64,000 nucleotides of DNA from NCBI GenBank assembly GCA_964447285.1, contig CAYURO010000009.1, forward strand, positions 62,001-126,000, read 5' to 3'. Made by a program: the position numbers and the translations under genes. Under the pieces are notes generated by a model. That model had not been told where the DNA came from, ran no database searches, and saw only the letters and a list, made by a program, of their open reading frames with translations. Positions 7,126 to 15,400 of the stretch are shown here, piece after piece; position 1 is the stretch's first letter; every line of letters starts with the position of its first letter. This stretch comes from CAJBNH01 sp964447285 (GTDB lineage: Bacteria; Myxococcota_A; UBA9042).

Positions 7126-8460
7126 GTGATCCCCGCACTCATAGACCTGCACGTACGGCCGATGCCGAACGAACAGGGCCGTCAGGACATCGAACTGCTT
7201 GCCGTTCAGGCGCGCGATCAGGGCTTGGATGGGCTGGTCGTGATCGGAGACGACACGGCAGTCGACTTGGGCGAGACCTCGGCTGTGTCGGACGCCACCG
7301 GCATCCAGCTCTTTTCCGGCGTCGCACTCGACTCGGACTTGGGCCAGCTGCTGTGCTATCCCCGCGAGATCGACGACTGGTTCCGCGGCTGCGGCTGGCG
7401 CACCCTCGAGCACACCAACGGGGGCGAGCGGGCCGTGTACCGCGGTGCCGACGTCTTGCGGGCTTTCGCCGAACGCGGCGGCGCTGTGGTGATGGGCGCA
7501 CCGGATGCGGCGACGGTCCTTGAGCCCACGACCGACGACTCGACGCGTCCTGCGGGAGTGGCCGGCATCGTGGTGACCGGCAACCTCGACCCCGCCAGCG
7601 CGCTCGACGATCGAGTTTTGGTGTGGGCCCAGGGCGCGCGTATCGCCTGCGTGGGCGGCTCGGCGTCCGCGCCTGGCCAAGACCGCTTCGGCACCGTCGC
7701 CACCCTGTTCGCTGCACCGCCGACCAACCAAGAGGCCATGGTCGAAGGCCTGCGCTCTGGCCGAGTCTGGCCCGCTGAGCTCGGACACGATCTCGCCCTC
7801 CGCAACGCGGCGACCGCCCCCCGCAAGCCCGACAAGCCTGTGGTGCGCCCCGAAGAAGGCAACACCCTGCCGCGCCCGCCCCTCGAAGCGCGTCAACCGC
7901 CCCTCGGCGTCGACGGCAACGTGGCGAATCGTCCGGTGAAACCCGCGTTCGAGCAGCGCCCCAAGGAGGCGCGGCCGGTCCAGCCCGCTCCGGCCGTCAA
8001 GACCGAGAAGCGAGGCAAGGTCGACCCGTTTGAGCGGCCCGGCGACAACCGCGGTAACCGCCTGAATCGTGAAGAGGTCCGCCGCCAGCTCTACGAGCCC
8101 ACGGTCGAGGAAGCCCAGCCCACCTTCGACCCCGTCGCAGCCATGTACGGTCTGGACGGGCGGCGGGCACTGCGCAACTCGCACAAGTCCGACGTCGAGC
8201 TCGACCGCATCAACGGCAATCGCTCGCGAGGGCCAGACCCGAACGTCATGTTCTCGCCCATCTTTGACGACATGCGGCCAGAACGGCAGATGATTTCGCT
8301 GCTGTTCTCACCTACCGAGGAGAAGCGCGACCTCGAAGACAGCGTTGCGTTGCGCTTTGCCTTGACGCACTTCAAGTCGGGCAACTTGCCGGCGCGCGAT
8401 CCGGGTCCTGAGAAACGCCGCGGGAGCGGCCGTCCTGCCCCGCGCCGTCGCGGTCGCTAG
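7126..8460 (+). CDS. PHP-like domain protein with long disordered C-terminus
   Basis: 444 residues. Residues ~1-225 resemble a PHP (polymerase and histidinol phosphatase) fold: an opening DLHVRP, alternating strands such as DGLVVIGD and AVVMGAP, and a GSASAPGQDRFGT segment late in the domain. The usual first metal motif HxH is reduced to one His (DLHVRP), so the metal site looks incomplete and hydrolase activity is doubtful. From ~230 onward the protein is charged, Pro/Arg-rich and probably disordered, with a moderately ordered patch (EEVRRQLYEPTVEE, later FSPIFDDMRPERQMI) and a basic Arg-rich tail. GTG 7126 has AAGGAG at 7115-7120. Its TAG overlaps the aroA stop on the other strand (CTAG). 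Function unknown. Confidence 0.75.
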   Translation: MIPALIDLHVRPMPNEQGRQDIELLAVQARDQGLDGLVVIGDDTAVDLGETSAVSDATGIQLFSGVALDSDLGQLLCYPREIDDWFRGCGWRTLEHTNGGERAVYRGADVLRAFAERGGAVVMGAPDAATVLEPTTDDSTRPAGVAGIVVTGNLDPASALDDRVLVWAQGARIACVGGSASAPGQDRFGTVATLFAAPPTNQEAMVEGLRSGRVWPAELGHDLALRNAATAPRKPDKPVVRPEEGNTLPRPPLEARQPPLGVDGNVANRPVKPAFEQRPKEARPVQPAPAVKTEKRGKVDPFERPGDNRGNRLNREEVRRQLYEPTVEEAQPTFDPVAAMYGLDGRRALRNSHKSDVELDRINGNRSRGPDPNVMFSPIFDDMRPERQMISLLFSPTEEKRDLEDSVALRFALTHFKSGNLPARDPGPEKRRGSGRPAPRRRGR

Positions 8461-9791
8461 CTCAGCGACAGCGCGGCGCCTAGCTCCGCGAAGCCCGGAA
8501 ACGACGTCGCGACGGCCGACCACCCCGTCACGTCGACCCGCTCTGCACCCACCCAGCCCGCGACCGCTGCCGTCATCGCCATGCGGTGGTCCAGCCCCGC
8601 GTCAAAAGCCGTCGCTTGCAGCGATGCGGCTGAGCCCAGGCCGTGGATCGTCAGTTCCTCTGCGCCTTCCTCGACCTGCACGCCCAACGACCGAAGCAAG
8701 AGTGCCGTGCGGGCGAGGCGATCGGACTCCTTGACTCGCAGCTCGGCCAGCCCACGAAAACAGCTGATGCCTTCCGCACATGCGGCCGCCAGCGCAAGAA
8801 TCGGCAGCTCGTCGATGGTCCCCGGCACCTCGGCCGGGTCCAGATCGGTCGCGTGCAGCGCAGAGGTCCGCGCCCGCAGCGCCCCCACCGGCTCGCCCCC
8901 CACCTCGCTGTGCAGGTCGACCTCCACGCGCGCGCCCATGCGCTCAAGCGCGCGCAGGAAGCCTACGCGCCCCGGATTCAGGCACACACCGTCGATCCGC
9001 AGGTCGCCCCGAGGGTGCAGCAGCGCCGCCACGATCAGGAAGGCCGCGCTGGACGGGTCGCCGGCCACGGTGTAACGGCCCAACGGCGACAGGTCCGCGC
9101 GACGAATGCGGTGGATGGTGCCGTGCGATTCGATCGGCGCTCCCATCGCCCGCAACATCCGCTCCGTGTGATCGCGGCTGAGGTGTGGCTCGCGCACGAC
9201 GGTCTCGCCATCGGCCTGCAACCCCGCGAGTAGCAAGGCGGTCTTGACCTGAGCACTGGCGACCGGCAGGTCATGGTGCCGGCCTGTGAGCTCGGCCGCC
9301 GTCACGGTCACTGGCGCGCGATCGCCGGGCCCCAGCGCGATCTGTGCACCCATTTCACGCAAGGGCCGCGCCACCCGCCCCATCGGCCGGCTGCGCAGCG
9401 ACTCGTCCCCGGTCAGTACCGCACGCAGCCCACCGTGGTCCAAACCGGCACCCGCCAGCACGCCCGTCAACAAGCGCAGGGTGGTCCCGGAGTTGCCACA
9501 GTCCAGCGGCTCGGTCGGCGCGCGCCAAGACCTGGGCGGACGTCCGTGCACACGGGTGACGGGGCCCGCAGCGGAACGCGATGGTGCCGGCAAGACCTGA
9601 ATGTCCACGCCCAAGGCGCGCAGTGCAGCCGCCGTCGAGCGAACGTCACCGCCTGTGCCCAAGCCGATCACATCGGTCAGGCCGTTGGCAAGCGAGGACA
9701 AGAGCAACGCGCGGTGGGACAGGGACTTGTCGCCCGGCACGGTGGCGGCACCGACCAGACGGGGAAGCGGCCGGAAGGTCTGGACGGTCAT
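8457..9791 (-). CDS. aroA: 3-phosphoshikimate 1-carboxyvinyltransferase (EPSP synthase)
   Basis: Sixth step of the shikimate pathway, joining PEP to shikimate 3-phosphate. The 444 residues include the signature VPGDKSLSHRALLL, NSGTTLRLLTG, DESLRSRPMGRVARPL, the SAQVKTALLLAGL segment, GDPSSAAFLIVAA, and ELRVKESDRL near the C-terminus. The frame extends upstream into rnpB; ATG 9791 is chosen because homology starts at once, though no clear ribosome site precedes it. The start lies ~50 nt after the rnpB 3' end, with a GC hairpin (GGCGCG/CGCGCC, 9805-9824) between them. The 3' end overlaps the convergent PHP-like gene by three bases. Confidence 0.93.
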   Translation of the reverse strand: MTVQTFRPLPRLVGAATVPGDKSLSHRALLLSSLANGLTDVIGLGTGGDVRSTAAALRALGVDIQVLPAPSRSAAGPVTRVHGRPPRSWRAPTEPLDCGNSGTTLRLLTGVLAGAGLDHGGLRAVLTGDESLRSRPMGRVARPLREMGAQIALGPGDRAPVTVTAAELTGRHHDLPVASAQVKTALLLAGLQADGETVVREPHLSRDHTERMLRAMGAPIESHGTIHRIRRADLSPLGRYTVAGDPSSAAFLIVAALLHPRGDLRIDGVCLNPGRVGFLRALERMGARVEVDLHSEVGGEPVGALRARTSALHATDLDPAEVPGTIDELPILALAAACAEGISCFRGLAELRVKESDRLARTALLLRSLGVQVEEGAEELTIHGLGSAASLQATAFDAGLDHRMAMTAAVAGWVGAERVDVTGWSAVATSFPGFAELGAALSLS

Positions 9792-9839
9792 GCGCAGTGG
9801 CCCAGGCGCGTCGGCGCACGCGCCAAAGGAAGGAAATTT

Positions 9840-10261
9840 GCGAGCCGCGGGTGGCCGTAAGCCGGGTTCTGTTCCGCGCATTCGTCGCCGAACGTGCGGT
9901 GGTGACCATTCGTCTACGAACGCTGTTGCCAGCGCCCTCTAGCGGTCTACCCGCAGGCTCGGACGGGCCGCCCTCCAGCCGCTTGCGCGGCGTATGCCTG
10001 CGATGGGACCTTGCTCCGGATGGGGTTTACCGAGAGCGACGTTACCGCCGCAATCCGTGCGCTCTTGCCGCACGCTTTCACCCTTACGCCGCGGGCCGCA
10101 CCGAGGTGCAGCCGGGGACGCGGTTTGCTTTCTGTGGCACTTTCCCTGGGGTTACCCCCGCCGGCCGTTGACCGGCATCCCGCCCGGTGGAGCCCGGACT
10201 TTCCTCTGTCGGCACGGGACGAACCCGACCGCCAGCGGCCACCTGTCCACCCGCGACTCGC
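9840..10261 (-). ncRNA. rnpB: RNase P RNA (bacterial type A)
   Basis: Catalytic RNA of RNase P, which matures tRNA 5' ends. Read on the minus strand: the 5' P4 region AGAGGAAAGTCCGGGCTCC, the GGTAAACCCC...CCGGAGCAAGG module of the specificity domain, and the 3' conserved ACAGAACCCGGCTTA (P4/3' end). The ends are set by helix P1: a 15-nt 5' strand (10261-10247) pairs with a 15-nt 3' strand (9854-9840) with only one G-U. Length ~422 nt is normal to slightly long. A TAGCCT -10 box sits 8 bp upstream of the P1 start. aroA follows ~50 nt downstream. Confidence 0.95.
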
Positions 10262-10268
10262 AGCGCGC

Positions 10269-10277
10269 AGGCTAGCA
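10269..10277 (-). promoter_or_regulatory. extended -10 of the rnpB promoter
   Basis: On the minus strand, TGC immediately followed by TAGCCT (-10). The predicted start of transcription is ~10262, exactly where P1 of RNase P RNA begins. No strong -35 box is visible, which is compatible with an extended -10 promoter. Confidence 0.5.
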
Positions 10278-10310
10278 CGACGGCGGTCTGCGGGCGAGCG
10301 AGCAACGGCT

Positions 10311-11399
10311 TCAGGTGCACGCGTTCTGGGCTGCGGCGCAGTAGGTGTTCATGCAGGAGGTGCACTGCGGCGTGTCGGACTGGCAGTAGGAGCCGCACTT
10401 CTGCGACTGGCACTGCACCAGCGTGTCGATGGCTTGCTGCGCCTGTGTCGTGCCTTTTGCCTTGCACGCTTGGGCGCACTCGGTGGTCGTGCACTTGCCC
10501 GCACAGGTGAGGATCCCTTGGCACGACAGGCCGGAAGCAGCCCCCCCTAAACACTTCTGCCACGCGGGGTTGCAGTACGTCTGGGCGCACGTGTTCAGGG
10601 CGGTTCCGGTCTGCGCGCCGCACTTCAATTCGACGCAGGCCATCAGGCCGTAGTAGTCGGTGGCGGCTGCGACGCTGGCTTGGGCATGGCAGTTGGTGCT
10701 GCAGACCGCACTGGTCCCGCAGCCGCCCAAGCACGAATTCAGCTGGGAACAGGAGCCTGAGCCCGAGCCCATGCACGCCGCCTGCTCGGCCCCGCAGTAG
10801 GTGTACAGGCAGAACATCGTCTCGCTGTACTGGCCTGAGTCGTAGATCGCCTTGCAGGTCGCGGTGATGCAGGTCGTCAGGGTGGACAACTGCAGCTGCG
10901 CCGTCGCCGTTCCTTGCGAGACGCAAAGGTCCTTGCACGCCGTCGCCCCCACAGGACACTGACCGACACAACCCGTGACCTGGGCACAGGTCAGCGTTCC
11001 GGTCGGCGCGGTGGTGTCGGCGTCGGCAACCTCAGCAATGTCCTGGGTATTCGTGTCGATCTCGGGGGCGTCCACTGTCGCAACGGTGTCCTCGACCTCA
11101 GGGACGTCTGGAGGCGCCTGCACCTGGTCCGTTGTGACGGCGTCTTGGAGAACGGCGCCATCGGTCGTGTCGATGTCAAAACCGAAATTCACGTCGGTGG
11201 GCTGGCAGGCGATGACCTTGCAGCTGATCGGATCGATGCAAACGACGACGCCCGGGCACGCAACGCACTGGCCGGTCGAGGTTTCGGTGCAGACGATCCC
11301 CCCACCAGCCTGCAGCTGCTCTGAGCAGGCGAGTGTGCCGAACGCAACAGCGCAGGCGACCAACACGGCGGTGGGTGGGCGGACCTGACGCGCGGGCAT
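10311..11399 (-). CDS. Cys-rich lipoprotein with tandem disulfide modules
   Basis: 362 residues. A signal peptide ends at FGTLAC-Ser, a near-lipobox (Thr at -3 is atypical). Then come ~60 residues with Cys pairs (CTETSTGQCVACPGVVVC), an Asp/Val/Thr-rich acidic linker (~75-140), and from ~145 to the end at least three imperfect repeats of ~65-75 residues with the pattern C-x6-C-x3-C-...-C-x3-C-...-L-x2-C-x4-C-...-C-x4-C. More than 35 cysteines suggest an extracytoplasmic, disulfide-rich surface protein. Such Cys modules with Asp-rich linkers are common in myxobacterial lipoproteins of unknown role. ATG 11399 is chosen for the signal peptide; the frame extends upstream without coding character. 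Confidence 0.75.
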   Translation of the reverse strand: MPARQVRPPTAVLVACAVAFGTLACSEQLQAGGGIVCTETSTGQCVACPGVVVCIDPISCKVIACQPTDVNFGFDIDTTDGAVLQDAVTTDQVQAPPDVPEVEDTVATVDAPEIDTNTQDIAEVADADTTAPTGTLTCAQVTGCVGQCPVGATACKDLCVSQGTATAQLQLSTLTTCITATCKAIYDSGQYSETMFCLYTYCGAEQAACMGSGSGSCSQLNSCLGGCGTSAVCSTNCHAQASVAAATDYYGLMACVELKCGAQTGTALNTCAQTYCNPAWQKCLGGAASGLSCQGILTCAGKCTTTECAQACKAKGTTQAQQAIDTLVQCQSQKCGSYCQSDTPQCTSCMNTYCAAAQNACT

Positions 11400-11625
11400 G
11401 GCAGGACCTGGGTGAGAGACGGTGAAAAGCGGAGCGCCAGCGGCGAACACCCAGCATACCGGAGGCGGCAGATCCCGACAACACCGCTTGGGGCAAGCAC
11501 TTCCTCTCGCAGAGCACGGGCGTTCGGGCAGGCGCCGACAAGTCGCCACGGGTGCGGTATCCTGCGCGCCGTCCGCCCGGCATGTCGGTAAGCCACGCGG
11601 GCTGCCGGAGAACTCGAGGAAGCGC

Positions 11626-12312
11626 GTGCAGATCCTGTTCGACGACAACCACTTGCTGGTGGTCTACAAGCCCGGCGGGCTGCCCGTGCAGGCAGACGCA
11701 ACCGGCGACCTCGACCTGCTGACGCTTGGCAAGCGCTGGGTGGCACAGCGGTTCTCCAAGCCCGGCAACGTGTACTTGGGCTTGGTGCACCGACTGGACC
11801 GCCCGGCCCGCGGCGTGGTGGTGCTGGCGCGCACGTCCAAGGCGGCCTCGCGGCTGTCTGAGCAATTCCGCAGCCGGTCGGTTGAGAAGACCTATCAGAT
11901 CGTGGTGTTGGGTCGTCCGCCCGAGGAAGAGGGCTCTCTTGAACACTGGTTGGTCCCCAGCGAGTCCAGTACGCGGGTGGGTCGGACGGGCGAGGGCCAG
12001 CGGACTGAGTTGGACTACCGCGTGCTCGAGACGCGTGGCAACGCGACGCTGTGCGAGGTCCGGCTGCACACCGGGCGAAAGCATCAGATCCGCGTGCAAT
12101 TCGCGGCGATCGGCTGCCCTGTGCTGGGCGATCTGCGCTATGGCGCTCCCGCCCCACTGCCGGACCGTTGCATCGCGCTGCTGGCGGCACGCCTGTCATT
12201 CGACCATCCGACGACCCACGAACGCCTGACCTTTGCCGCGCCCGAGCCGCCAGGCTGGCCTTGGCACCCCGACGAGACCGCACAACGCCCCGCAACGACA
12301 GGAGTTTCATGA
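11626..12312 (+). CDS. RluA-family RNA pseudouridine synthase
   Basis: 228 residues; isomerises uridine to pseudouridine in rRNA or tRNA. The catalytic motif is HRLDRPARG (Asp of HRLD; the usual HRLDxxTSG is altered), followed by VLARTSKAASRL, and late LHTGRKHQIRVQF and LGDLRYG segments typical of the RluA/RluD group. There is no S4 domain, so this is a short RluA/TruC-like form; the target base cannot be told. GTG 11626 has GAGGAAG at 11616-11622. Its stop overlaps the next ATG (ATGA), so the two genes are translationally coupled despite unrelated functions. Confidence 0.85.
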   Translation: MQILFDDNHLLVVYKPGGLPVQADATGDLDLLTLGKRWVAQRFSKPGNVYLGLVHRLDRPARGVVVLARTSKAASRLSEQFRSRSVEKTYQIVVLGRPPEEEGSLEHWLVPSESSTRVGRTGEGQRTELDYRVLETRGNATLCEVRLHTGRKHQIRVQFAAIGCPVLGDLRYGAPAPLPDRCIALLAARLSFDHPTTHERLTFAAPEPPGWPWHPDETAQRPATTGVS

Positions 12313-13547
12313 GCGAGTTCGAGTCCTTGCGCGACGAGATCCGCCACGCCCAAGCGCGCCACCGGGCCACCCCCGAGCACGTCCGCGGCCTGCATGTGCC
12401 CTATTCGCGGCGCGGCGAGCTGTCGATCCCGGCGTTCAAGATGGCGGCAGGCGGCAACCCGGCAACGGACGGGCGCGCGACGAGCCTGAAGCTGATGGCC
12501 AAGGCGACGCAGCTGCCCGTCGACTTCTTCTTCTACGATCTCGAGGACGCTGCCCCGGACCAGCCGGAGTACAAGCAGTGGGCCAGGCAGTTCGTGGTCG
12601 AGGCCTTGCGGACCCACGACTTCGGCGACCGCGTGGTGGCCTTTCGTCCGAACAACATCCGCACCGCCTACTTTGAAGACGACGTGGTGGAGGTGCTGCG
12701 CGGCGCGGGCGACCGCCTTCAGGCTCTCGTCATCCCGAAAAGCGAGAGTGCAGAAGAGGTTGCAGACGTCGCGCAGATCGTGCGCCGGGTGCAGGAGAAG
12801 TGCGGTCACACCAACCGCCTGCGTCTTGAGGTGCTGATCGAGAGCCCGCGAGCCCTGGTGCAGGCGCAACAGATCGCGGCGGTGCCCGACGTGGCGGCCT
12901 TGGCGTTTGGCGCGTGGGACTTCGCGCGCACCGTCGGTGGCGAGGTGAATGCCCAGAACTGGCTTCGCGATCAGGCGGTCGCTCGCCAGCTGCTGCCGAT
13001 CTTGGCAGCGTCAGAGGGCAAGGAGGCCGTGGACGCCGTGACGGGCACGCTGCCGATCCGCCCGACCAAGCCTCTGGGGCTCAGCGACGCGGACTACCAA
13101 GCGGCGCTGGATGCGCCCGACCCCGACAGTCTCGACAACTGGCGCTACCCTGCTGAATTCCTTGACAAGGCAAGAGCTCGCCGTGCCGCCCTCGACCTGT
13201 GCGCGCGCGATGCGCACGATGCGCGCGCGGTCGGCTTCGCCGGCAAGTGGATCTTGCACCCCGACCAAATTGACGCGATTCAAGGTGCTTGGGTTCCGAC
13301 GCGCGAACGGGCACTCGCGGCGCTGGCGCTGGCAGTCGCCTACACGCGGGCGGCCCTGCACGGCTCTGGCGCGGAGCTGGACGGCGGGCGGCTGGCCGAC
13401 AAGGCCGTCGTCGGCACCGACTGGTGGATCGTGCTGAATGCGTTGAAGGGTGGCGTGTTGCGAGACGCGGACCTTGCCGCCAGCAGCTTCACCCTCGACC
13501 AACTTCGGCGCACGGTCGTGACGCGCGACGATCAGGTGGGCGGCTGA
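12309..13547 (+). CDS. HpcH/HpaI aldolase / citrate lyase beta-like protein
   Basis: 412 residues of the CitE-like TIM barrel family, which cleaves or forms C-C bonds of malyl-CoA-type thioesters with a divalent metal. Visible landmarks: FFYDLEDAAPD (strand 1 metal region), the FRPNN Arg, VIPKSES, LEVLIESPRALV (metal Glu) and FGAWDFARTVGGE (metal Asp). C-terminal GFAGKWILHPDQIDAI matches the family's GKxxxHPxQI. Best guess is a malyl- or methylmalyl-CoA lyase-like enzyme; the substrate is not determined. GGAG at 12301-12304 precedes ATG 12309, overlapping the pseudouridine synthase stop. Confidence 0.8.
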   Translation: MSEFESLRDEIRHAQARHRATPEHVRGLHVPYSRRGELSIPAFKMAAGGNPATDGRATSLKLMAKATQLPVDFFFYDLEDAAPDQPEYKQWARQFVVEALRTHDFGDRVVAFRPNNIRTAYFEDDVVEVLRGAGDRLQALVIPKSESAEEVADVAQIVRRVQEKCGHTNRLRLEVLIESPRALVQAQQIAAVPDVAALAFGAWDFARTVGGEVNAQNWLRDQAVARQLLPILAASEGKEAVDAVTGTLPIRPTKPLGLSDADYQAALDAPDPDSLDNWRYPAEFLDKARARRAALDLCARDAHDARAVGFAGKWILHPDQIDAIQGAWVPTRERALAALALAVAYTRAALHGSGAELDGGRLADKAVVGTDWWIVLNALKGGVLRDADLAASSFTLDQLRRTVVTRDDQVGG

Positions 13548-13706
13548 CGCCCCCAGAGCGCCGAACCAGAGCCGAGGATCCGCCGAGCCACACAAAGACC
13601 CCTCTTGTTTCCAGACGGTTGCCAGTGCTGCCCAGACGGCGGGTTGCGAGGCAGGGGCGGCGCGGTGCATGCTCTCGCCCCCCAACGCCCATGGACTGGT
13701 GAACTG

Positions 13707-14522
13707 ATGCAGCACTTTACGATGGATGGCTTTGGCGGCCACCGCTCCCGCTTCGACGACATTCGCTTGGTTCATGAGCTGGTCGACGAGCTGCCCGCAC
13801 GTCTGGGGCTGCCCGCTGCGATGCCGCCCATGCTGCTGCCGTACTACAACGGCGTGGACCCGGATGACTGCGGCATCTCAGCCTTCCTGTTTCTGGCGGG
13901 CGGCCACCTGACGCTGCACACGTTCTCGTTCCGCGAGTGCTACTTCGCCGACTTGGTGGTGCCCGACGCCTTCGACCCGCAAGAGGCCGAGCGTCTGCTG
14001 CGAACTGCGCTGCCCGTCCACCAAGCCGACATCCACTTCGTGCGGCGGCCCCAAGCGTCCTTCCCCGAGATCGCCGTCCAACCCGACGACGACTTCGGTC
14101 CGCACCTGCTTGTCAACATTGAGGATTACTCTGGCCCCCAGGACATGGACAGCCTGTTCGCCCGCTTCGACGAGCTGCCGCACCGCATCGACATGACGCC
14201 GATCATGCGCCCCTACGTCCTGCGTTCGCGACGACCCGACGGCAGCCGCTGGCTCAGCGCCATGACGATGATCGCCGAGAGCCACATCGCGCTGCACATC
14301 GAAGAGTCCTGCGGCCGCGCGTACTTCGACCTGTTCTCCTGCAAGTTCTTCGACACGTCGCTGGTGCTGCCGGAGCTTCTGTCGGCCTTCCCTGGCGCCA
14401 AGCAGACAACCCAACTGATCTCGCGTGGTTGCGGCTACCGCACCCGGCGAACCGAACGCGAGTACGAGCACGCCCGCACCAAGGCCTGGCTCTCCACCCG
14501 TCCGCAACGAGGCGGCGAGTGA
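13707..14522 (+). CDS. tandem-duplicated S-adenosylmethionine decarboxylase-like protein
   Basis: 271 residues made of two ~130-residue halves of the pyruvoyl-dependent AdoMet decarboxylase (SpeD/SpeH) fold. The C-terminal half has ESHIALH and a downstream FSCKF: Ser192, His197, Cys212. The Ser-His (+5) and His-Cys (+15) spacings equal those of the Thermotoga enzyme (Ser63, His68, Cys83), so self-cleavage to a pyruvoyl group is plausible. In the N-terminal half the matching motif is GGHLTLH (65-71): the Ser position is Gly66 and the Cys position is Pro86, so that half looks catalytically dead. Expected role: decarboxylated AdoMet for spermidine, or another pyruvoyl decarboxylase reaction. No other polyamine gene is nearby. 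ATG 13707 has GGTGA upstream. Confidence 0.8.
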   Translation: MQHFTMDGFGGHRSRFDDIRLVHELVDELPARLGLPAAMPPMLLPYYNGVDPDDCGISAFLFLAGGHLTLHTFSFRECYFADLVVPDAFDPQEAERLLRTALPVHQADIHFVRRPQASFPEIAVQPDDDFGPHLLVNIEDYSGPQDMDSLFARFDELPHRIDMTPIMRPYVLRSRRPDGSRWLSAMTMIAESHIALHIEESCGRAYFDLFSCKFFDTSLVLPELLSAFPGAKQTTQLISRGCGYRTRRTEREYEHARTKAWLSTRPQRGGE

Positions 14523-14562
14523 GACCGGGTCCGCTGGCAACGCTCCAGTCCTCTTGCAGAAC

Positions 14563-14592
14563 TTGCGGGTCACGGGGCGCAACAGGCACAAT
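14563..14592 (+). promoter_or_regulatory. weak promoter candidate for the exported methyltransferase
   Basis: TTGCGG (14563-14568), 18 bp, CACAAT (14587-14592), ending 33 bp before ATG 14626. The match is moderate. Confidence 0.3.
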
Positions 14593-14625
14593 CTCGTGTC
14601 CATCTGCCGCACCCGGGAAACGCCC

Positions 14626-15372
14626 ATGATGACCCCAGACGCCCGCCGCTCCCTCACCTGCGCCGTGATGGTCCTGGCGACCGTGTCCTTCGCCTGTGCC
14701 GGCCGCCGCCCCGCGCCGCTGTTCAGCCCCTCCTCCGCCGCCAAGCTGGACGCTCCGGAACGCGATTCCTGGCAGAAACCGCAGCAGCTTGTCGAGACCC
14801 TGCGCATCCGTGCGGGCATGACCGTGGTCGATCTGGGCGCGGGCTCAGGTTACCTGGTGCCGTGGCTGTCCAAGGCGGTGGGACCCAGCGGTCGGGTGTA
14901 CGCGGTCGAAATTCAGCCTGAATTCGTGCAGATGCTGAAGAAGCGCGTCGCGACCGAGAAGCTCGACAACGTGACCGTCGTGCAGTCGACCGCCATCGAT
15001 GTGCCCATCGACGAACTGGCCGACCGCGTGGTGCTACTGGACACGTACCGCGAGCTGGAAGAGCCCGTGGCGATGCTCAAGACCCTCAAAACGTTGCTGA
15101 AGCCGACCGGTCGGCTGGTGGTCGTCGACACCCGGCCGGAGGAAGCGATCCCCGGGCCGCCGCTGACCGAGCGCGTGGAAGTGGAGACCGTCGAGGCCGA
15201 GGCGCGAGGTGCAGGTTTTGTGGCCACGCTGCGGTTCGACATCCTGCCGCGGCAATACTGTCTGGTGTTCGTGAACGCTGAGGAGATCGAGGCGCCCACG
15301 GACGTCGATCACACGAAGGCCCCCCCTCAGGAGACCGAGCCCGCGGTCCCCCCTGCGGGGCCGACACCCTAG
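14626..15372 (+). CDS. exported class I SAM-dependent methyltransferase-like protein
   Basis: 248 residues. The N-terminus is a signal-peptide-like segment (RRSLTCAVMVLATVSFACAG) with a Cys that could be lipidated, though the lipobox is not ideal. The rest is a Rossmann methyltransferase: motif I VVDLGAGSGYLVPWLS, acidic strand VYAVEI, VTVVQST, LLDTYREL, and LKPTGRLVVVDTR. The C-terminal ~25 residues are acidic and Pro-rich. A SAM enzyme outside the cytoplasm is odd because SAM is not known there; related lipoprotein-type methyltransferases do occur in Myxococcota and Planctomycetes. ATG 14626 chosen; ATG 14629 is an alternative. Substrate unknown. Confidence 0.75.
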   Translation: MMTPDARRSLTCAVMVLATVSFACAGRRPAPLFSPSSAAKLDAPERDSWQKPQQLVETLRIRAGMTVVDLGAGSGYLVPWLSKAVGPSGRVYAVEIQPEFVQMLKKRVATEKLDNVTVVQSTAIDVPIDELADRVVLLDTYRELEEPVAMLKTLKTLLKPTGRLVVVDTRPEEAIPGPPLTERVEVETVEAEARGAGFVATLRFDILPRQYCLVFVNAEEIEAPTDVDHTKAPPQETEPAVPPAGPTP

Positions 15373-15400
15373 CCAGCTTTCGATAAAGCCAAGGAAAGAC

